From GCA-002701945 sp964442015 (GTDB lineage: Bacteria > Fidelibacterota > Marinisomatia > Marinisomatales > TCS55), in NCBI GenBank assembly GCA_964442015.1, contig CAYTYA010000061.1, positions 1 to 10,441 on the forward strand: a DNA stretch of 10,441 nucleotides, in the 5' to 3' direction. Position numbers and translations under genes: made by a program. The notes below the pieces were generated by a model, which worked only from the letters and a program-made list of their open reading frames with translations, searched no databases and was not told where the DNA came from. Numbering within the stretch: position 1 is the first letter of the stretch; each line of letters opens with the position of its first letter. Below are positions 6,177 to 10,441 of the stretch, in pieces.

Positions 6177-8021
6177 ATGGCTAAAGAAAAAATAATTACT
6201 CATTGTATATATATTTTATTGATAATCATCTTAGGTGTAATAAATCATAATATTGCATTTGCTCAACAAAGCACATCAATAAAATTAAAAGACTTGGCCG
6301 GTTCTTCAGGAATTGATTTCATTCATTATGCCCCAAGACCGCGGTGGTGTGAAATTGGACCTACAGTAGTTGGGGCAGCAACAAATGAGGGGTTAAATCT
6401 GGTTTTCGAACAGGAAAAAGAATATTGGAAATCAAATGGGCGACTAATGACAATGGATGAGTTTGCAAATATCCACCTAATAAAAATGAACGGTTCAGGA
6501 GGAGCGTGGATTGATTACGATCAGGATGGTGATTGGGATCTTTATTTGGTTAATTGTCAGGGAGACGCAAGTGTCACCAACGTCCTATATGAAAATATAG
6601 GCAGTGGAAAGTTTGAAAAAGTTAATAACTCTGGGGCTGAAGATGACGGGGAAGGAATGGCGGTATCTTCTGCTGATTATAATAACGATGGATACCCTGA
6701 TCTGTTTGTTACTAACTATGGAAATTTTAAACTATATAAAAATAATAAAAACAAAACTTTTTCAGATGTTACGCAGGAATCTTTTTATGGTAAGATTAAA
6801 GATAAATGGTATGGTGGATCAGCTTGGGGAGATTACGATAATGATGGGGACTTAGATTTATATGTTACAGGGTATGTTGATTTTTCCAGAAGACCAAAGT
6901 TTACTAGCTTACGTTTTCCCATGGATTTTGGTGGCACACCAAATACGTTATATAGAAATAATGGCGATGGGTCTTTTACTGATGCCACTACAACGACCGG
7001 TGTTTTAGATGATGCATCGAGAAAATCTATGCAGGCAGTATTCAACGATTTTAATGAGGATAGATTGCCGGATCTTTTTGTAACAAATGATACAGATGCA
7101 AATGGTTTTTATTTAAATAAAGGTGATGGAACATTCAAACAGTTTTCTGGTCCTAGCGGATTAAGCACAACAGATGGAAGTATGGGCATAGCCTTGGGAG
7201 ACTTTAATAAAGACGGCTTAACAGATGTGGTATATACTAACTATGCCGCTGAAGTAAATACGCTAGCAATGATGCTAGATAATAAATCAAGCAATGATGG
7301 AAAATTGAACAACGCGGTTTTTGTTCAAGATTTTGAGTCTCCACTTTTACATAAGCTAACATGGCCAAAAGTTAGTTGGGCTCCCGGACTGTATGATTTA
7401 GATAATGACAAAGATCTAGATCTATTTTTTGCCAATGGTCATTTAAATTCTGTTAGCGGTGATAACAGACAGTCAAATCAACTTTTTGAAAATGATGGGA
7501 CGGGCCGATTTAAAGATATTACAGAAAATTCTGGTGTCCTAAGCGCCGGAAATCGTATTCACCGATCAGCAATATATGCAGACTATGATAATGATGGTAT
7601 GGTTGATATGTTTGTTACAGTTAATGGACAACAAGTAGAGGATGGATCTGGAAATAATATATTTGATAAATATCAAGGAAAGGGAATTTTGTTTCATAAT
7701 GAAACTAATAATAATAACCATTGGGTCAAGGTTAGACTAGAAGGCGTTAAATCAAATAAAGACGGCTTTGGATCGCAGGTTATCGTTCATACAACAAATG
7801 ATGTGTTCTCTCAATCGTTAGTCTCTGGCCAAGGATATTTTTCATCCCATGCAAAAGAATTATATTTTGGCTTGGGGTCAGAAAACAAAATTGATAAAAT
7901 AGAAATAAAATGGCCAAGTGGGGTTAACCAGTCTTTTAATAATATTTCTACAAACCAAACAATATACATTGTTGAAAACGGAAAATTATATCAAAACACC
8001 TTGGTCTTAAACAATCAATGA
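6177..8021 (+). CDS. Secreted FG-GAP/VCBS protein with C-terminal ASPIC/UnbV domain
   Basis: The second UnbV/CRTAC1-like protein, 614 residues from ATG 6177. This start gives a clean signal peptide (MAKEKII, then hydrophobic core, cleavage after AFA at residue 29). An in-frame ATG at 6138 would overlap the previous gene by 17 bases and add 13 residues in front of the signal. It has a GAGG only three bases away, so it is possible but less likely. There is no lipobox Cys, unlike the other UnbV protein, so the product should be released or held by partners. Seven calcium-loop-like motifs lie at 113-121, 167-175, 219-227, 291-299, 342-350, 407-415 and 469-477. The fourth and sixth have Arg and Lys in place of Gly. 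The UnbV domain spans about 515-600, with SNKDGFGSQ, SGQGYFSSH, YFGLG and IEIKWPSG. The Cys pair of the first UnbV protein is missing. The function is inferred as a calcium-dependent surface propeller. Activity and ligand are unknown. Confidence 0.9.
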   Translation: MAKEKIITHCIYILLIIILGVINHNIAFAQQSTSIKLKDLAGSSGIDFIHYAPRPRWCEIGPTVVGAATNEGLNLVFEQEKEYWKSNGRLMTMDEFANIHLIKMNGSGGAWIDYDQDGDWDLYLVNCQGDASVTNVLYENIGSGKFEKVNNSGAEDDGEGMAVSSADYNNDGYPDLFVTNYGNFKLYKNNKNKTFSDVTQESFYGKIKDKWYGGSAWGDYDNDGDLDLYVTGYVDFSRRPKFTSLRFPMDFGGTPNTLYRNNGDGSFTDATTTTGVLDDASRKSMQAVFNDFNEDRLPDLFVTNDTDANGFYLNKGDGTFKQFSGPSGLSTTDGSMGIALGDFNKDGLTDVVYTNYAAEVNTLAMMLDNKSSNDGKLNNAVFVQDFESPLLHKLTWPKVSWAPGLYDLDNDKDLDLFFANGHLNSVSGDNRQSNQLFENDGTGRFKDITENSGVLSAGNRIHRSAIYADYDNDGMVDMFVTVNGQQVEDGSGNNIFDKYQGKGILFHNETNNNNHWVKVRLEGVKSNKDGFGSQVIVHTTNDVFSQSLVSGQGYFSSHAKELYFGLGSENKIDKIEIKWPSGVNQSFNNISTNQTIYIVENGKLYQNTLVLNNQ

Positions 8022-8052
8022 CTGTTTTAATAATCCTGTTATCTGATAATTT

Positions 8053-8895
8053 TTGTTTACATATATAAAAGTATCAGCTTTATTGATTTTGATAGCTGCA
8101 ACTTGCGCAATTGCACAAGTTGAGCAGCAAGTATCTATGGAGCTATCTATGAGCTTTGATGTTCCATATGTTGGCCCTATCAAAAAATTAGATACATTTA
8201 TTTTTGGTCCTAATATTTCACATCACACAGAAAAAACAGAGGCAAAAAGATTTTATGCAAAAATGCTAGTCAATGATTCCAAAGGAAAAATAATTGATGC
8301 AAAAAACAAATTGTACTTCAAATATAATATTGAAAATGAAGAATACTGGGAGATACCATTTGAAAAAGCATTATATAAAAGAGACTCTATAAAAACAAAA
8401 AAAGGTTCTTCTAAAAAGAAAAGATCTAGCTGGTCAATGGCCTTTGGTGATGGTGAAAGCGCTATAGATAATGTGTATAGAACTAAAAAGAATGGTGGGC
8501 TACTTCTAGGCGTAGAAAGCATAAAATGGAAAACAACTATTACAGATTCTTCTGGAGGTGTCTTAATTATAGAAGAATGGGAAACACCTCCGCTACCAGC
8601 CTTAAGGCTTGCAGATTCATTAAATAAATCATTACAGATTTATCTTGGCAGACCAGATACAATGATAGCAACGTTTGGTGGTGGGTTTTCAAATATGATA
8701 CTGGAATCCAAAAACATAAACCATCAACTGCCTCAAATTAACGGTGAAATAATTAAAGCTATAATTCAAACCTTTGAAGAAAACGAATCAGACCCCACCT
8801 TCGCCATGGAGCTCGAGATAACTGAACTTATCATTGAGCCTTTAAATAAGGACAGTTTCCGTATTCCAAAACTATATACTATAACCGATCAATAG
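8053..8895 (+). CDS. Secreted protein of unknown function
   Basis: A 280-residue protein that I do not recognise. Translation most likely starts at TTG 8053: an in-frame stop lies two codons upstream (8047-8049) and no ATG precedes the hydrophobic signal (residues 2-21), which ends with a probable cleavage after AIA. Cys18 is not in a convincing lipobox. The mature part looks mixed alpha/beta, with repeated beta-type stretches such as VSMELSMSFDVP (27-38) and SIKWKTTITDSSGG (156-169). A strongly basic linker of Lys and Ser lies at 109-126. The region GRPDTMIATFGGGFSN (199-214) is glycine-rich. The C-terminal half has an amphipathic helix near 230-243. It begins 31 bases after the second UnbV gene and ends one base before a permease gene, so it is probably co-transcribed with both. 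A periplasmic or outer-envelope location is expected. No catalytic motif is evident. Confidence 0.75.
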   Translation: MFTYIKVSALLILIAATCAIAQVEQQVSMELSMSFDVPYVGPIKKLDTFIFGPNISHHTEKTEAKRFYAKMLVNDSKGKIIDAKNKLYFKYNIENEEYWEIPFEKALYKRDSIKTKKGSSKKKRSSWSMAFGDGESAIDNVYRTKKNGGLLLGVESIKWKTTITDSSGGVLIIEEWETPPLPALRLADSLNKSLQIYLGRPDTMIATFGGGFSNMILESKNINHQLPQINGEIIKAIIQTFEENESDPTFAMELEITELIIEPLNKDSFRIPKLYTITDQ

Positions 8896-8896
8896 C

Positions 8897-9757
8897 ATGC
8901 TAAACAAGCAGATTTACCCCCTACTTATCATTGGTTTAGTTGCGATATCTACATCCCCAGTTATTGCAAAATTATTACCGTATGTGCCCGCTACTGTAAT
9001 AGCATTTTGGAGAATGGCAATTGCAAGCGCAGTTTTATGGCTCTACTCTGGTTTTTTTTCACATCGTTCGAAAACTTCTAATAATGCAAAATTAGTATAT
9101 TTAGCAGGTGCATCTTTAGCGATGCATTTTATCTTTTGGTTTGGTGCATTGAAATTGACTTCTATAGCAAACACAACTGTTTTAGGAATAGTTGCGCCTG
9201 CATTTACGCTATTAATTGAAAAACTGGTTTATGGTAAGAAAATAAATGCTCTTAGCGCTATATCTTTAATAATAATTTTTATTGGCTGTATAGTTGTTCA
9301 AGGTAGTGATCTAGGAAAGTTTAGCGGAGAGGGATTAGGCAACATCATGGCTATTATATCCGCGGTATTTTTGGGTGTAGTATTTCTCATTGGATCAAAA
9401 GTCAGGCAAGATACTGGAGTTCTTCCATACACAAAAAATTTATTTACTGTATCAGCTGTGGTGCTTCTATTTTGTTCTTTATTATTAAATAATTCAATAT
9501 TCAATTATAGTATAGATAATTATTTTTGGTTATGTATGCTAGGCATTGTTCCTACGCTGATCGGCCACACAATTTTTAGCTATTCAATAAAATATATATC
9601 TCCTACAATCATAGCATCCATACCGCTTGGTGAGCCAATTATTGCTTCTATTCTTGCCTTTGTTTTATTTAACGAAGGAATTTCTTCCCATGTTTTTTTG
9701 GGTGGGGCGGTTATAGCCTTAGGGTTGATTTTGTTGATTAAGAACAATACTAATTAA
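8897..9757 (+). CDS. EamA-family (DMT superfamily) inner-membrane transporter
   Basis: A 286-residue hydrophobic protein of the drug/metabolite transporter superfamily, EamA family, with the usual length and ten predicted helices as two five-helix repeats. The first EamA half (about 6-135) contains TSPVIAKLLPYVPATVIAFWR and later WFGALKLTSIANTTVLG with PAFTLLIEKLVYGKK. The second half (about 148-281) ends with the hallmark IPLGEPIIASILAFVLFNE (242-260). Members export amino acids, metabolites or drugs, and sequence alone does not give the substrate. It starts at ATG one base after the upstream stop, without a Shine-Dalgarno, so coupling to the secreted protein is likely. It is the last gene of the plus-strand block and converges with the acyltransferase 16 bases away. 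Confidence 0.92.
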   Translation: MLNKQIYPLLIIGLVAISTSPVIAKLLPYVPATVIAFWRMAIASAVLWLYSGFFSHRSKTSNNAKLVYLAGASLAMHFIFWFGALKLTSIANTTVLGIVAPAFTLLIEKLVYGKKINALSAISLIIIFIGCIVVQGSDLGKFSGEGLGNIMAIISAVFLGVVFLIGSKVRQDTGVLPYTKNLFTVSAVVLLFCSLLLNNSIFNYSIDNYFWLCMLGIVPTLIGHTIFSYSIKYISPTIIASIPLGEPIIASILAFVLFNEGISSHVFLGGAVIALGLILLIKNNTN

Positions 9758-9773
9758 TCGAATAATTCTTAAC

Positions 9774-10441
9774 TCACTTTATATCATTCATATATTCACC
9801 ATGAAACTCTGTTGGCAACAGCACTGCAATATGTCGCATAATATCATTGCCAATTTCAGATAGTTTCTTTTCACGCAGGTTTCGATCAGAAGGAAGTTCA
9901 CTAGAAATTGAAAATGGCTTTCCAACTTTGACTGTTACCTGTGGTCTTATGCCTCTAAACCACTTGCTCCAAATATCCTTATCTAAACCAAGAACACTCA
10001 TAGGAAGTATTCTACAGCCAGATTTTAAGGAAAGATATGTAACTCCTTTTTTAGGCTTACGTAACCTGGGTCCTGTGGTTGCCTCTGGGAATATTCCTAA
10101 TATTTCACCGTTTTGTAAAGTTTGAACAGCTTTCTTAATTGTTGAGGGTGCTAGCTTTTGTCTATTGGTTGGGATAAAACCATAAAGTTTTCCCGCAAGA
10201 ACTACATCCCATTTAATGTCTTGGTCGCTTGCAGCAAGAAAACTTATGGGTTTTCGTATTGCATATGCTACTAGCGCAGGATCAAAAATATGGAAATGGT
10301 TTATCGCTATAATATATGGGCCTTTTTGGGGAATATTATTTCTTCCCTGTACTTTAGACTTTAATAAAACGGTGCATAACAATAGGTTTAAATAGCTTGA
10401 TAAATACCGAACCCACTTTGGTAATAACTTGTAAGAATCCA
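9774..10441 (-). CDS. PlsC-type 1-acyl-sn-glycerol-3-phosphate acyltransferase (5' partial)
   Basis: A lysophospholipid acyltransferase of the PlsC/LPLAT family, which transfers an acyl chain to lysophosphatidic acid or a related acceptor at the inner membrane. Numbering from the in-frame TTG at 10382, the catalytic NHxxxxD motif is NHFHIFD (28-34, His29 and Asp34). The second acceptor-binding motif is FPEATTGPRLRKPKKG (98-113), where the usual EGTRS reads EATTG. ILPMSVLG (125-132) matches the fourth block. No in-frame stop occurs between that TTG and the window edge: the extra codons read DSYKLLPKWVRYLSSYLNL, a fitting N-terminal part of the family. The true start is therefore outside the window and the TTG is probably internal. 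It stops with TGA close to the convergent transporter gene. The EATTG variant makes the exact acceptor uncertain, and ornithine-lipid or other LPLAT roles are possible. Confidence 0.88.
   Translation of the reverse strand, partial: DSYKLLPKWVRYLSSYLNLLLCTVLLKSKVQGRNNIPQKGPYIIAINHFHIFDPALVAYAIRKPISFLAASDQDIKWDVVLAGKLYGFIPTNRQKLAPSTIKKAVQTLQNGEILGIFPEATTGPRLRKPKKGVTYLSLKSGCRILPMSVLGLDKDIWSKWFRGIRPQVTVKVGKPFSISSELPSDRNLREKKLSEIGNDIMRHIAVLLPTEFHGEYMNDIK

Noticed and set aside
8053..8895. Lipoprotein call for the unknown secreted protein based on Cys18
   Set aside because: Thr precedes the Cys and the nearby AIA-Q sequence is a better signal peptidase I site.
9758..9773. Possible bidirectional terminator between the convergent genes
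   Set aside because: The gap is only 16 bases and holds just a short A/T inverted repeat (GAATAATTC) with no G/C stem. A terminator cannot be supported.
9847..10125. Plus-strand frame of 92 codons opposite the acyltransferase
   Set aside because: It is antisense to the conserved PlsC motifs and has no recognisable domain.

Overview
The window is A+T-rich bacterial DNA. Its genes are densely packed, and seven consecutive plus-strand genes (1016-9757) look like one operon. Several traits point to a Gram-negative bacterium of the Fibrobacterota-Chlorobiota-Bacteroidota type, with a marine lineage such as Marinimicrobia/SAR406 as a plausible guess. These traits are the many lipoproteins with an F/L-x-S-C lipobox, the near absence of Shine-Dalgarno sequences, A/T-rich leaders, repeated use of TTG starts, and the pairing of TPR lipoproteins with FG-GAP/VCBS-ASPIC/UnbV proteins. 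The phylum is inferred; no marker gene is present.

Left edge (1-903): the 3' part of an exported, lipoprotein-type xylose-isomerase-like TIM-barrel protein. Its reading frame is open to the first base, so the true start lies outside the window. A 112-base gap (904-1015) follows, with two mutually exclusive small inverted repeats and a weak possible promoter for the operon.

Core (1016-8021): an envelope gene set in the order TPR lipoprotein, UnbV/VCBS lipoprotein, paralogous TPR lipoprotein, 5'-nucleotidase-like lipoprotein, and a second, secreted UnbV/VCBS protein. The two TPR proteins are recognisable copies of each other. The two UnbV proteins share an architecture but have diverged. The 5'-nucleotidase-like protein keeps the fold signature but has lost nearly all the metal-binding residues, so it is probably not an enzyme. 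All five carry export signals and four carry a lipobox cysteine. I infer that they form an outer-membrane or surface-exposed, calcium-dependent binding or assembly module. The ligand is not visible from sequence.

Right part (8053-9757): a secreted protein of unknown function that starts at TTG, followed after one base by a ten-helix EamA/DMT-family permease. Convergent to these, on the minus strand from 9774 to the right edge, lies a PlsC-type lysophospholipid acyltransferase. It is open at the window edge and so lacks its N-terminus here. No rRNA, tRNA, CRISPR array, insertion sequence or phage gene was seen.
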